From an uncultured Bacteroidia bacterium (GTDB lineage Bacteria; Bacteroidota; Bacteroidia; Bacteroidales; Prolixibacteraceae): a DNA stretch of 64,000 nucleotides. The stretch covers positions 1-64,000 of the forward strand of contig CAINLJ010000260.1 of assembly GCA_903850335.1 (NCBI GenBank), read 5' to 3'. The translations under genes were made by a program, and so were the position numbers. The notes under the pieces are model-generated. The model was not told the origin of the DNA and ran no database searches. It worked only from the letters and a program-made list of their open reading frames with translations. Positions 45,505 through 54,186 of this stretch are shown one piece after another. Each line of letters opens with the position of its first letter. Position 1 is the first letter of the stretch.

Positions 45505-46161
45505 ATGAGTTTGAAATTATTCAAAATGATTGCCGAAGGAGAGCACCAGAGGCAGGATTTTAAATATTGTATTAATGATTCGCGTAAGATCGCGCGGTCG
45601 ATGGTCGCGTTTTCCAATGCTGACGGAGGTCGTTTATTACTTGGAATAAGGGATAACGGCTCAGTCGCCGGAGTAAAATCCGATGAAGAATATTACATGG
45701 CAGAGGCGGCTGCAAAACTCTACAGCAAACCTCCTTTAGACTTCCAAACCCAGCAATGGATCATTGAAGGAAAGACTGTGCTTGAAATCAAAATTCCTAA
45801 AAGTATTGAGACTCCTCATTATGCCCAGAATGACGAGGGTAAATGGCTTGTATATATTCGCAGGGATGATCAGAATATTGTTGCTCCGGGAATCCTGTTA
45901 AAAGTCTGGGAGCAACAAAAGAATCCCCGCGGAGTGTTTATCAGCTTTACGGACGAGGAAAAACGGACACTTTCACTCCTTGAAACTGAACAACATCTCT
46001 CGCTGAACCAATTTACACGCAAGGCAAAACTTCCCCGTTGGAAAGGAGAAAAGATACTTGTTAACCTAATCGTTATCGGTGTCGTTGGAATAGAAATAAG
46101 CGAAATAGGGACAAGGTTCTTCCTTCGTGACGATTTTGATCCGTTGACCGGAATCGTATAG
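45505..46161 (+). CDS. AlbA_2/Schlafen-type putative DNA-binding protein
   Basis: The product is 218 residues. The N-terminal half has the AlbA_2 pattern: EHQRQDFKYCINDSRKIARSMVAFSNADGGRLLLGIRDNGSVAG. The C-terminal part (about 145-215) could form a winged helix (LSLLETEQHLSLNQFTRKAKLPRWKGEKIL). Proteins of this type are often annotated as ATP-binding or DNA-binding regulators. The usual helicase-like C-terminus is absent. It sits 35 bases before the YncE/phosphoesterase gene. Confidence 0.8.
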   Translation: MSLKLFKMIAEGEHQRQDFKYCINDSRKIARSMVAFSNADGGRLLLGIRDNGSVAGVKSDEEYYMAEAAAKLYSKPPLDFQTQQWIIEGKTVLEIKIPKSIETPHYAQNDEGKWLVYIRRDDQNIVAPGILLKVWEQQKNPRGVFISFTDEEKRTLSLLETEQHLSLNQFTRKAKLPRWKGEKILVNLIVIGVVGIEISEIGTRFFLRDDFDPLTGIV

Positions 46162-46196
46162 TACTTGATTTTTTAGATTCTTCAAAATTAAACCTA

Positions 46197-48989
46197 ATGG
46201 AATTAAGAAATTATTTAGTCCTGTTTCTTTGCTTAGCCGCATATCCTTTGACAGGTCAGGAGATTCAGTCCCGTTTAACCGTTGTTTCGTCTCCTTCGGG
46301 CAGTTTATATACAAGGATTGACAAACCCGGAACGACAGTAATCCCCAATGGCCGTTTGCTAACCCCGTTCGGAAAGTCAATTGAAGTAGCTCCTCACCCT
46401 TATGGCCTGACGCTAAACCAGGATGGAACAATTGCTGTTTCAGCCAATTCAGGTACTTCGCCCCTTTCGATAACCATCATTAAAAATCTTTATTCCGAAC
46501 ATCCTTCAGTTTTACAGGTTCCCCCGGGCCCTTCAACCAACCAGGGAATATTGGCGTCTGTCTTTATGGGGGTTGCCATTTCGCCAGATAATAAGATTGT
46601 CTATGTTTCGGGAGGTCAGCAAAATATGATTTATATGTTTTCGGTGGATTCAGGTGCAAAGCTGGATTCGATCGACTGTTCGCTATACCCATCCGATGGG
46701 AATCTATCAGACGGGTATATTGGTGATCTGAAACTGAGCAAGGACGGTCGCTATTTATATGCTGTGGATCAGATGTTGTTCCGATTGATTGTTGCCGATA
46801 CCAGGACAAGGAAAATTGTTGGATCTGCAAAAACAGGCCGGTATCCATTTGGAGTTATCCTTTCACCTCAAGGAGATAAGGTATATGTTACGAACGTTGG
46901 AATGTTCGAATACAGCAAGATTGGAAGCATAGAATCGACCGGGGATTATAAAAATGCACTCAGTTTTCCCCCTTTCGGGTATGGTACTGAGGAAATGAGA
47001 AAAGGCCTCAGGATCGATTCACTGGATGTTCCGGGCCTTGGAAACCCAAATGGGCCGGAGTCATTTTCTGTTTGGTCTTATAAACTGGATAATCCTGCAA
47101 CTCCACAATTAAAATCACAAATTAAAACAGGAGTACTTGTTGGTGAAAAAATAGAAGGAATTCCTGCCGTCGGGGGCTCAAGCCCGAATTCCCTTGCAGT
47201 TAGTAATCAATATGTTTTTGTGAGTAATGGATCCAACGACAATATCTCAGTAATTGATATCCTCAAAGACACGGTAGCGGCCGAAATTCAACTTAAAGTG
47301 CATCCTGCAATAAAGCAATTCCGTGGTGTTATTCCTTTTGGTCTTGCCGTTTCTCCCGATCAAAAAAGACTATATGTAGCCGAATCAGGTTTAAATGCAA
47401 TTGGTGTAATAGATATTAAGTCGCTAAAAGTTATTGGGCATATTCCGGCTGGTTGGTTTCCTTCCAAACTTGAAGTTTCTCCGGATTCAAAGTCATTAAT
47501 TGTCAGTAATGCCAAGGGTTTTGGAAGTGGTCCGAACGGTGGAAAGAATTTCATTGAAGGGAAAGAAGGGAGTTATATTGGTAATCTAATGAAGGGTAGT
47601 ATTTCTGTAATGAGTTTACCGGATGACAGCAGATTACCAGAACTTTCATCCCGGGTCATTCAAAATAATTTCAGGATCGAGGATTATAATGTTGTTAAAA
47701 AACAAAGAGGAGATAATCCAATTCCAGTTTATGGTGGAGAGAAAGAGTCACCGATTAAATATTTTGTTTTTATCTCAAAGGAGAATAGAACCTATGATGA
47801 GGTCTTTGGTCAGTTGAAAAAGGGGAATGGCGACCCTTCGATTGCCCGTTACGGCTATGGTTCCACATTTACGAACCATATCAAGACATTGAAGATAGCT
47901 AACGCAACAGTGATGCCTAATCATCTTCAATTGGCCAGAGAGTTTTCGATTTCAGATAATTTTTATGTTGACTCAGATGTTTCTGCCGACGGTCATCGCT
48001 GGCTTGTTAATACCTATCCCAACGAATGGGTTGAGACATCTGTTCCTGCAAGTTACGGAGGGAACAGGAATTATACGTCAAAATCCAAGGCTCCTGGAAG
48101 TCTCGGTATGAACGGCGCAGCAGGAGCCATTTATCCTGAGGATTACAACGAAGCCGGTTCAATGTGGGAACACCTCGAAAGAAACAAGGTTGAATTTTAC
48201 AATTTTGGATTTGGAGTGATGTTTGAACCCTCATTCTACGACAAGTCTTATAAGTACACCGGGATTAAACATTTCGTCAATTTCCCATTACCCTTACCTA
48301 TGGTTACCCGCACGTCCAAAACCTACCCTACATTTAATATGGCTATTCCGGATCAGTTTAGAGTTCAACAATTTATGAACGAATTTGATGAAAAATGGAT
48401 AAAGCAAAAGTCCCCGTTACCACCGATGCTTACTGTAATCATCCCAAATGACCATGGTGCCGGGGAGAGGGCTGAGGCCGGATTTCCTATGCGTGAAAGT
48501 TATATGGCGGATAATGACCTGGCAATCGGACGAATTGTTGAATACCTTTCTCACACGCCATTTTGGAAAAACATGGCTATTGTAATTACAGAAGATGATG
48601 CTCAAAATGGTGTTGACCATATAGACGCACATCGAAGTATTCTGATGGTTATCTCACCATGGGTAAAGAGAAATTATGTTTCAAAAATGCATTATAGTTT
48701 CGGGAGCATTTTTAAAACTTTTTGGAATGTATTAGGTGTGCCTTATCTTAACCAATATGATGCCACCGCAAACGATTTTGCAGATTTTTTTACCTCAACG
48801 CCTGATTTCAGACCTTACAACGCACTTCCTGTTGATCAGCGAGTCTTTGACCCTCAAAAAGCACTCTCCCCGTTTGATGAGAAATTTGACTGGAAAGCGC
48901 TCGAAAATTCTCCGGCAATTGATAACGATAAGGATGTTCGTGAAGAGCAGAAGGAGAAAAGTGAATACCGTTTGGAGGATCAGAAGTGA
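46197..48989 (+). CDS. Exported YncE-type propeller/phosphoesterase fusion
   Basis: The product (930 residues) has a signal peptide (ending AAYPLTGQ). A seven-bladed YVTN/YncE-like propeller follows (about 40-480; units such as GVAISPDNKIVYVSGG and GLAVSPDQKRLYVAESG). The C-terminal half is a PF04185-type phosphoesterase: FVFISKENRTYDEVFG, DNFYVDSDVSADGHRW, IPNDHGAGERAEAG, ITEDDAQNGVDHIDAHRS. Such enzymes include acid phosphatases and phospholipase C-like proteins; the substrate is unknown. It probably acts in the periplasm. An alkaline phosphatase gene lies 867 bases downstream, which suggests a role in organic phosphate use. Confidence 0.9.
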   Translation: MELRNYLVLFLCLAAYPLTGQEIQSRLTVVSSPSGSLYTRIDKPGTTVIPNGRLLTPFGKSIEVAPHPYGLTLNQDGTIAVSANSGTSPLSITIIKNLYSEHPSVLQVPPGPSTNQGILASVFMGVAISPDNKIVYVSGGQQNMIYMFSVDSGAKLDSIDCSLYPSDGNLSDGYIGDLKLSKDGRYLYAVDQMLFRLIVADTRTRKIVGSAKTGRYPFGVILSPQGDKVYVTNVGMFEYSKIGSIESTGDYKNALSFPPFGYGTEEMRKGLRIDSLDVPGLGNPNGPESFSVWSYKLDNPATPQLKSQIKTGVLVGEKIEGIPAVGGSSPNSLAVSNQYVFVSNGSNDNISVIDILKDTVAAEIQLKVHPAIKQFRGVIPFGLAVSPDQKRLYVAESGLNAIGVIDIKSLKVIGHIPAGWFPSKLEVSPDSKSLIVSNAKGFGSGPNGGKNFIEGKEGSYIGNLMKGSISVMSLPDDSRLPELSSRVIQNNFRIEDYNVVKKQRGDNPIPVYGGEKESPIKYFVFISKENRTYDEVFGQLKKGNGDPSIARYGYGSTFTNHIKTLKIANATVMPNHLQLAREFSISDNFYVDSDVSADGHRWLVNTYPNEWVETSVPASYGGNRNYTSKSKAPGSLGMNGAAGAIYPEDYNEAGSMWEHLERNKVEFYNFGFGVMFEPSFYDKSYKYTGIKHFVNFPLPLPMVTRTSKTYPTFNMAIPDQFRVQQFMNEFDEKWIKQKSPLPPMLTVIIPNDHGAGERAEAGFPMRESYMADNDLAIGRIVEYLSHTPFWKNMAIVITEDDAQNGVDHIDAHRSILMVISPWVKRNYVSKMHYSFGSIFKTFWNVLGVPYLNQYDATANDFADFFTSTPDFRPYNALPVDQRVFDPQKALSPFDEKFDWKALENSPAIDNDKDVREEQKEKSEYRLEDQK

Positions 48990-49002
48990 AGCTGATAAAA
49001 TT

Positions 49003-49010
49003 TATCTTTG
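49003..49010 (+). promoter_or_regulatory. Candidate -7 element of the TerC-family gene
   Basis: TATCTTTG is an exact TAnnTTTG match, 17 bases before the ATG at 49028. A -33 TTTG at the usual distance is missing. Confidence 0.45.
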
Positions 49011-49027
49011 TAAACTATTTTTAGATT

Positions 49028-49816
49028 ATGCATATATTCCTTACAGCCGAAGCCTGGATTGCACTGTTTACACTAACATTTCTTGAGATTGTGCTTGGTG
49101 TCGACAATGTGATTTTCATTTCGATAGTTACAAATAAACTTCCAAAGCATAAACAGCAATATGCCAGACGTCTGGGTCTAAGTATCGCCCTTATTTTCAG
49201 AATTATGCTGTTATCTCTGATCTCGTGGATGACTAAGAGTATGATTGAGCCCCTATTCACAGTTTTTGGACTTGGATTCAGTGTCCGGGAGCTTATTCTC
49301 ATGGGTGGCGGACTCTTCCTTCTTGCCAAGAGTACATTAGAGATTCATGCTAAAATGGAAAATTTGCATGAGGTTGGTCATTCTGGCGGAGGTGCCATAC
49401 TCTCTAAAGTGATTATTCAGATTATCCTACTTGACATAGTTTTTTCATTTGATTCTATACTTACAGCAGTCGGATTGACAAAGCAACTGCCAATTATGAT
49501 CCTGGCAGTTGTCATATCCCTGTTTATTATGATTTTCTTTGCCGGTAAAATCAGTAAATTCATTGCCAATCATCCTACCCTCGAAATTCTTGCACTTTCA
49601 TTCCTTATTCTCATCGGCTTTATGCTCGTCCTTGAAAGTCTGCATGTTGAGGTACCCAAAGGATATATTTATTTTGCTGTTTTTTTCTCCTTACTCGTCG
49701 AGATGGTCAATATGAGAATACAAAAAAAACACAACCCTGTAGTTCTTCGCCCGGGTATTGAGGCTGGCATCCTGGATAATGAAGATTATAAAATTCAGTC
49801 TCCAAAATCAAAATGA
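49028..49816 (+). CDS. TerC-family membrane protein
   Basis: The product (262 residues) has about seven TM helices. The conserved acidic motifs EIVLGVDNVIFISIV and LLDIVFSFDSILTAVGLT are those of the TerC/Alx family, which exports Mn2+ or supports metal loading of exported proteins. The C-terminal 40 residues are soluble. It lies 40 bases upstream of an alkaline phosphatase, itself a metal enzyme. A functional link is possible but unproven. Confidence 0.92.
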   Translation: MHIFLTAEAWIALFTLTFLEIVLGVDNVIFISIVTNKLPKHKQQYARRLGLSIALIFRIMLLSLISWMTKSMIEPLFTVFGLGFSVRELILMGGGLFLLAKSTLEIHAKMENLHEVGHSGGGAILSKVIIQIILLDIVFSFDSILTAVGLTKQLPIMILAVVISLFIMIFFAGKISKFIANHPTLEILALSFLILIGFMLVLESLHVEVPKGYIYFAVFFSLLVEMVNMRIQKKHNPVVLRPGIEAGILDNEDYKIQSPKSK

Positions 49817-49855
49817 ACACATTAGTTCAACAAACCAATCGCAAAAATTTAATAA

Positions 49856-51034
49856 ATGATCATTTTTGACAACTTCCTCAAAAAGTTAATAATAGGCTTT
49901 GCGTTCACCGGGCTCCTGTCTTTCACAAATCTTGCACAGGAGGAATATAAAGATCCTAAAAATAAAGCCTTGCAGGAACTTTATCCGGGTGGGCCTTTTT
50001 ATGAAGTTCAGAATTATACTCAGTCCAATAGCACGAAAAACCCTAAGAACATAATCCTTATGATTGGTGATGGGATGGGACTTGCTCATGTATATTCGGC
50101 TATGACTGCAAACAGAGGTCATCTGTTCCTTGAAAATTTTAAGCATATCGGGTTCTCAAAAACATATTCTTCAAGCGATTATATCACCGATTCTGCTGCG
50201 GGTGTAACTGCCCTTGCTTGTGGGGTTAAGACTTTTAACGGAGCCTTAGGGGTCGATCCTGAAAAAAAGCCTGTAAAAAATATCCGTGAGCTGGCAGAAA
50301 ACAAAGGCCTTAAAACCGGCCTCGTTTCAACCTCTGCAATTACTCACGCGACTCCAGCCGGATTTGTCGCACACATAGATTCAAGAGGTGAGTACGAAGA
50401 GATTGCTGCCCAGTTTCTAAAAACCAATATTGATGTTTTTATTGGTGGCGGGAGCAAAAATTTCGAATCCCGCAAGGATGGAAGAAACCTGAGTAAGGAA
50501 TTGATTGATAAGGGATATAAAGTATTATATACAATTGCTGATATCAAAAAAAGTACCACCGGCAAATTGGCAGGATTTACAGCACCTGAGCATGATGCAC
50601 CAATGCCCGCCCGCGGTGATGTGCTCGTTCCGGCAACTGAGACTGCAATTAAACTGCTTTCTCAAACTTCAAAAGGGTTCTTTCTTATGGTGGAAGGTTC
50701 CGAAATTGACTTTCTGGCGCACGAGAATATTACCCCCGGAGTTGTTCTTGAAACACTTGATTTCGACCGGGCAATAGGTGCTGCCTTAAAGTTCGCAGCC
50801 TCAAATGGCGAAACTTTAATCATTGTCACAGCTGACCATGAAACAGGTGGTATGTCAATTAATGGAGGTGATTATAAGACCGGAATGGTGACTGCCAAAT
50901 ATACCTCAGGCGAGCATACAGGAATTGCCGTGCCGGTTTACGCTTTTGGTCCCGGAGCAGAGCAGTTTACTGGATTTATTGAAAATACGGATATTGCCAA
51001 AAGAATGATGAAACTGTTACAGCTTACTCCTTGA
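49856..51034 (+). CDS. Alkaline phosphatase
   Basis: The product (392 residues) has a hydrophobic export segment (about 10-25). Motifs are IILMIGDGMGLAHVYSAM, ITDSAAGVTALACG with the predicted phosphorylated Ser113, TSAITHATPAGFVAH, VEGSEIDFLAHENI and VTADHETGGM. These give the Zn/Mg ligands of the PhoA-type family. The VEGSQIDWAGH motif usual in the family is altered to VEGSEIDFLAH. It removes phosphate from phosphomonoesters in the periplasm. Confidence 0.92.
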   Translation: MIIFDNFLKKLIIGFAFTGLLSFTNLAQEEYKDPKNKALQELYPGGPFYEVQNYTQSNSTKNPKNIILMIGDGMGLAHVYSAMTANRGHLFLENFKHIGFSKTYSSSDYITDSAAGVTALACGVKTFNGALGVDPEKKPVKNIRELAENKGLKTGLVSTSAITHATPAGFVAHIDSRGEYEEIAAQFLKTNIDVFIGGGSKNFESRKDGRNLSKELIDKGYKVLYTIADIKKSTTGKLAGFTAPEHDAPMPARGDVLVPATETAIKLLSQTSKGFFLMVEGSEIDFLAHENITPGVVLETLDFDRAIGAALKFAASNGETLIIVTADHETGGMSINGGDYKTGMVTAKYTSGEHTGIAVPVYAFGPGAEQFTGFIENTDIAKRMMKLLQLTP

Positions 51035-51071
51035 ACTTTTAGCTTAACCGGAACTCTTACCTGATATTCAA

Positions 51072-51887
51072 TTAATGTATTGGACCCGAGAAAAAGGTAT
51101 CTACCTTACGATTGAATTCATCGGAAAAATCGATTAATGTAGCATGTCCGGAACCTGGTAAGATCCACAAATAGGCATTTGGAATACTTTGGAATATCTG
51201 CATTGTATGCTCAACACGGATTAAATCATGGTCTCCGCCAATTATAAGCGAAGGACACTTTATCGAGCGCATGGCAGACAGTGATATATTCGGTTGATTC
51301 CAGTCGAGCAGAAAGAGCTTCCAATCGTTCTTCTCTTTTGGAGTTCTAAAGTCTGAAGGCTTAGTATTTTCAAATCTCTTTTTGTCATTTAGCCACAAGG
51401 AGGGTATAATGGCCGTAGAATCAGGCCAGATATTTGCTCCTGTTGAGGCAAGTCTTATGACCTTTTCAGGATGACGCATTGCAAGTAACAAAGCATTAAT
51501 TCCACCGTCACTCCAACCTAGTACATAAGCTGAATCAATGTGCATAGCTTCTAAAAGTGCAGCTTCGTCATCTGCCATCATTTCAAAGCTTAACGAATCC
51601 GCAGGGTCAATGGATTTACCCTGAGACCTGCTGTCAAGGGCAATAACCTTATAATCTTTTGCGAAATATGCGATGTTATTTCTAAATGCGTCGATAGAAC
51701 CACCATTACCATGAATAAGTAACAATGGTTTCCCACTCCCGTAAACTTCGCAGTACATATTAATTCCTCTTATGGGAAAATATTTTCCGGTATCTTCGTT
51801 ATTTCCATATTGTACAGGTTGTGTCTGACTGTGTGCACAACCTACAGTTACCCAGATCAGAACCAGAATCGAAATTAAATTATTCAT
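51072..51887 (-). CDS. Alpha/beta hydrolase, lipoprotein
   Basis: The product (271 residues) has a lipobox VGCAHS near residue 17. LLLIHGNGGSIDAFRNNI is the oxyanion region, Ser126 in GWSDGG the nucleophile, GGDHDLI the acid and GSGHATLI the His. The substrate is unknown. It is 14 bases after the SDR gene, so the two are co-transcribed, and convergent with the alkaline phosphatase gene. Confidence 0.85.
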   Translation of the reverse strand: MNNLISILVLIWVTVGCAHSQTQPVQYGNNEDTGKYFPIRGINMYCEVYGSGKPLLLIHGNGGSIDAFRNNIAYFAKDYKVIALDSRSQGKSIDPADSLSFEMMADDEAALLEAMHIDSAYVLGWSDGGINALLLAMRHPEKVIRLASTGANIWPDSTAIIPSLWLNDKKRFENTKPSDFRTPKEKNDWKLFLLDWNQPNISLSAMRSIKCPSLIIGGDHDLIRVEHTMQIFQSIPNAYLWILPGSGHATLIDFSDEFNRKVDTFFSGPIH

Positions 51888-51901
51888 CGGGATAGTATTA
51901 G

Positions 51902-52624
51902 CTAAGGATTCATTCTGTTAAAGTAATCGGCAGTGACTTCATTGTTTGCTTTCGCCCTTGCTTCACTCATTCCGAAGGTAAGTTCAGTTTTCCCTTCTTT
52001 CAGTTGCCGGAATATCGAATCCACAAATTCACTGACAGGCGGGTAATCGTTGTGTATACCTTTCCCGCCCAGGTCGGTATTCAATGCGGGAGGGATCATT
52101 TCGATAACTTCGATATTTGCAGATTTTAATAAATGCCGCAAGGAAAGCGTGAATGATCGGAAAAACGCTTTTGTAGCGCAGTAAACAGGGACCTTTGAAA
52201 GTGGGATGAATGCTAATCCTGAGGTAACATTAATGATTGTATCCAACGATTTTAAGTTCGAGAACAAAGTTGTCAAATGAACGGGAGCTAAAATGTTGGT
52301 AGTGATCTCGTCATTGGCTTTTTGGTAAAAATCCGTATCAGAAATGCTCATCCAGTTTTGAATTCCTGCATTATTTACAAGAACATTTAAGTCGTTATGG
52401 TTTTCGTTAATCCAGTTATAAAGATTAATCCGCTCCTCTTCGATAGACAAATCGCATACTTTAGTGACTACAGACGGATATTTGGTGGCAACTTCTTTTA
52501 ATAAATCTTCGCGCCTTCCGCAGATAATCACTGTATTATTTTCCTTTATAAACCTTTCAGTCAATCCGAGTCCTATTCCACTGGCTCCACCAGTTATCAG
52601 GATTTTATTGTTTGACAATTTCAT
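51902..52624 (-). CDS. Short-chain dehydrogenase/reductase
   Basis: The product (240 residues) is a classical SDR. Cofactor binding is TGGASGIGLGLTE followed by CGRRED, which favours NADP(H). NNAGIQ, INVTSGLAF and YCATKAF give the catalytic Asn, Ser and Tyr-x-x-x-Lys. The overall pattern is that of DltE/YdfG-like oxidoreductases. It is the first gene of a pair with the lipoprotein hydrolase. A TACTTTTG element lies 25 bases upstream. Confidence 0.9.
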   Translation of the reverse strand: MKLSNNKILITGGASGIGLGLTERFIKENNTVIICGRREDLLKEVATKYPSVVTKVCDLSIEEERINLYNWINENHNDLNVLVNNAGIQNWMSISDTDFYQKANDEITTNILAPVHLTTLFSNLKSLDTIINVTSGLAFIPLSKVPVYCATKAFFRSFTLSLRHLLKSANIEVIEMIPPALNTDLGGKGIHNDYPPVSEFVDSIFRQLKEGKTELTFGMSEARAKANNEVTADYFNRMNP

Positions 52625-52649
52625 TTTTTTACTTTTTGAGTTTAAACAA

Positions 52650-52657
52650 CAAAAGTA
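52650..52657 (-). promoter_or_regulatory. Candidate -7 element of the SDR/hydrolase pair
   Basis: TACTTTTG on the minus strand matches TAnnTTTG, 25 bases before the SDR ATG. No -33 TTTG is seen. Confidence 0.4.
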
Positions 52658-52868
52658 AAGGATAAAATCATCTTTAGAAGTAAGCCTTATTTTTTGGTGT
52701 TATTTAATCTACATAGTTTGTCATTCTATGGCATATTTGTTATTCCTTTGACAGGAACTGGTCTTTTGAAAGAAAGCAGAAATGGAAACCATGATAATGG
52801 CTTTTACAAAATCTCTAAAATCCAAAAATATAAATTCTGTTTTCATTATATAACCCAGCGGTAGCAGA

Positions 52869-52915
52869 CTTTTGATAAAGCCTCTTTGACGCATATAGGC
52901 TCGAATATCCTACAA
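52869..52915. repeat. Copy of the dispersed element at 9273-9319
   Basis: The first 19 bases (CTTTTGATAAAGCCTCTTT) and the last 11 (ATATCCTACAA) are identical to those of 9273-9319, with a diverged middle of equal length. No inverted partner was found nearby. The two copies lie 43 kb apart, both intergenic. The rest of 52625-53054 holds no gene. Confidence 0.7.
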
Positions 52916-52987
52916 CTTTTCATCTGATCCAAAAATAGCACCCGGCAAATCATTTCGATTCGGTATTTCAAAATACCCTATAAATAA

Positions 52988-53024
52988 AGTGAGTGGAATA
53001 TCGAAATTTGATATTCCACTCACT
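52988..53024 (-). terminator. Perfect 15-bp hairpin after the KDGTPD protein gene
   Basis: Arms 52988-53002 and 53010-53024 pair perfectly (15 bp, 7-base loop). The hairpin begins 30 bases past the minus-strand stop at 53055 and is followed on that strand by TTATTTAT. This fits an intrinsic terminator. Confidence 0.6.
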
Positions 53025-53054
53025 ATATTAATTCTTAAACCAGACAGTTAAGTA

Positions 53055-53369
53055 TTATTTTTTTGCCTTAGGTTTTTCTTTCTCTTTGTTTGCTTTATAA
53101 CGCATATCCGGAGTGCCATCTTTTTTCAAAGGTCCGGCCGGTTTTGCTTCGTTGTTTTTGAACCGTTTGTCCGGAGTCCCATCTTTCTTTAACACTGCGG
53201 GTTTTGCTGTTTCGGCTTTCTTTTCAGGAGCCTTTTTTACTTCTGCCGCTTTTGCAGGAGCAACTTTCGTTTTAGCCTGTTCTTTTTTTGATGGTTTGGC
53301 TGCATCCTGAGCAACACCTAAAACTGAAAATCCCAGCGATAAAATTAATACGATCAATAAATTTTTCAT
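53055..53369 (-). CDS. Small Lys/Ala/Pro-rich exported protein with KDGTPD repeats
   Basis: The product (104 residues) has a signal peptide (MKNLLIVLILSLGFSVLGVAQ). A low-complexity Lys/Ala/Pro-rich mature region ends with two copies of LKKDGTPDxRxKxN (residues 59-73 and 80-94, approximately). It is highly basic and probably unstructured. I know no function. Charged repeats suggest binding to envelope polymers or nucleic acid. It is a single gene with its own terminator. Confidence 0.75.
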   Translation of the reverse strand: MKNLLIVLILSLGFSVLGVAQDAAKPSKKEQAKTKVAPAKAAEVKKAPEKKAETAKPAVLKKDGTPDKRFKNNEAKPAGPLKKDGTPDMRYKANKEKEKPKAKK

Positions 53370-54186
53370 TTTATTTTCATCCGAGTTTATAGTGCTGATA
53401 CTGCACTTTTAAAGGGTTATAATTCTCTTACTCATAAGGCTTTTCAGAAACGCCCCATTTTTTAAGGTTGGAAATGGCCCAAATCACAATGTTCATTTAA
53501 CCTAACCAGTTTAGTCGGTGAGATCATGTCAAAAATATAAATTTCTTGATAACAGATGTAAAAAAAAGCGGAAAATTTTAGTCAGAGACTGATTAGCTAT
53601 ATTTAAAAGATTTAAATATCAATAGAAGTCCTGATGGTTTACTGATAATTTTAGTGTTTATTATTTGTACCCAATAACACCTGCCGCGCTTCTCATCAGA
53701 TCCGCGCATGCGGGCAGTCAACAACCGCTGTTAAATAATTTATTTGGTCTGGATTTGTTGGGTTTATATCAGAGGGCCTCAATTTGTATGAGATGCTACT
53801 CGTATCAACGGGTACAGTTGGGAGAGGGTTATCTTGCTACTTATAACCTTTAAATCCAATCAAACCATAACTTTGTTTGAATTTCAGTTCATATTCAATA
53901 CCCCTACCAGTAATATGAAAAGGTGATGGACAATGCCAGGAGGTGGATACCCCTAACTCTTTTAAAAATTAGTTAAATGGAATTAGTTACATTATAATAA
54001 TAAATGTAGATTTGTAATTCTGACAAGAGATTATATTATTGCAAGCCTTCTGTTTTTACAGGAATCCTGGTTCAGTAAGGCTTCATCTTTTTATTGGTGT
54101 ATTCAAGGATTTAGTTTGTGATCGACAACCTCAATGAAAAGATAAATCGGATTCAGTGAACCATCACAAAAACAACTAAATGGAAT
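53370..54186. other. Intergenic region upstream of the rhamnosidase block
   Basis: These 817 bases hold no gene I can support. A 63-codon plus frame at 53665-53853 has no export signal or domain. A TAGATTTG element at 54007-54014 may be the block's promoter. The base composition is AT-rich. Confidence 0.5.
54007..54014 (+). promoter_or_regulatory. Candidate -7 element upstream of the GH78-like gene
   Basis: TAGATTTG matches TAnnTTTG. The ATG is 172 bases away, so a long leader would follow. No -33 TTTG is seen at the usual distance. Confidence 0.3.

Noticed and set aside
53665..53853. Plus-strand 62-residue frame
   Set aside because: No domain, signal or ribosome-binding context; it lies in a region that looks non-coding.
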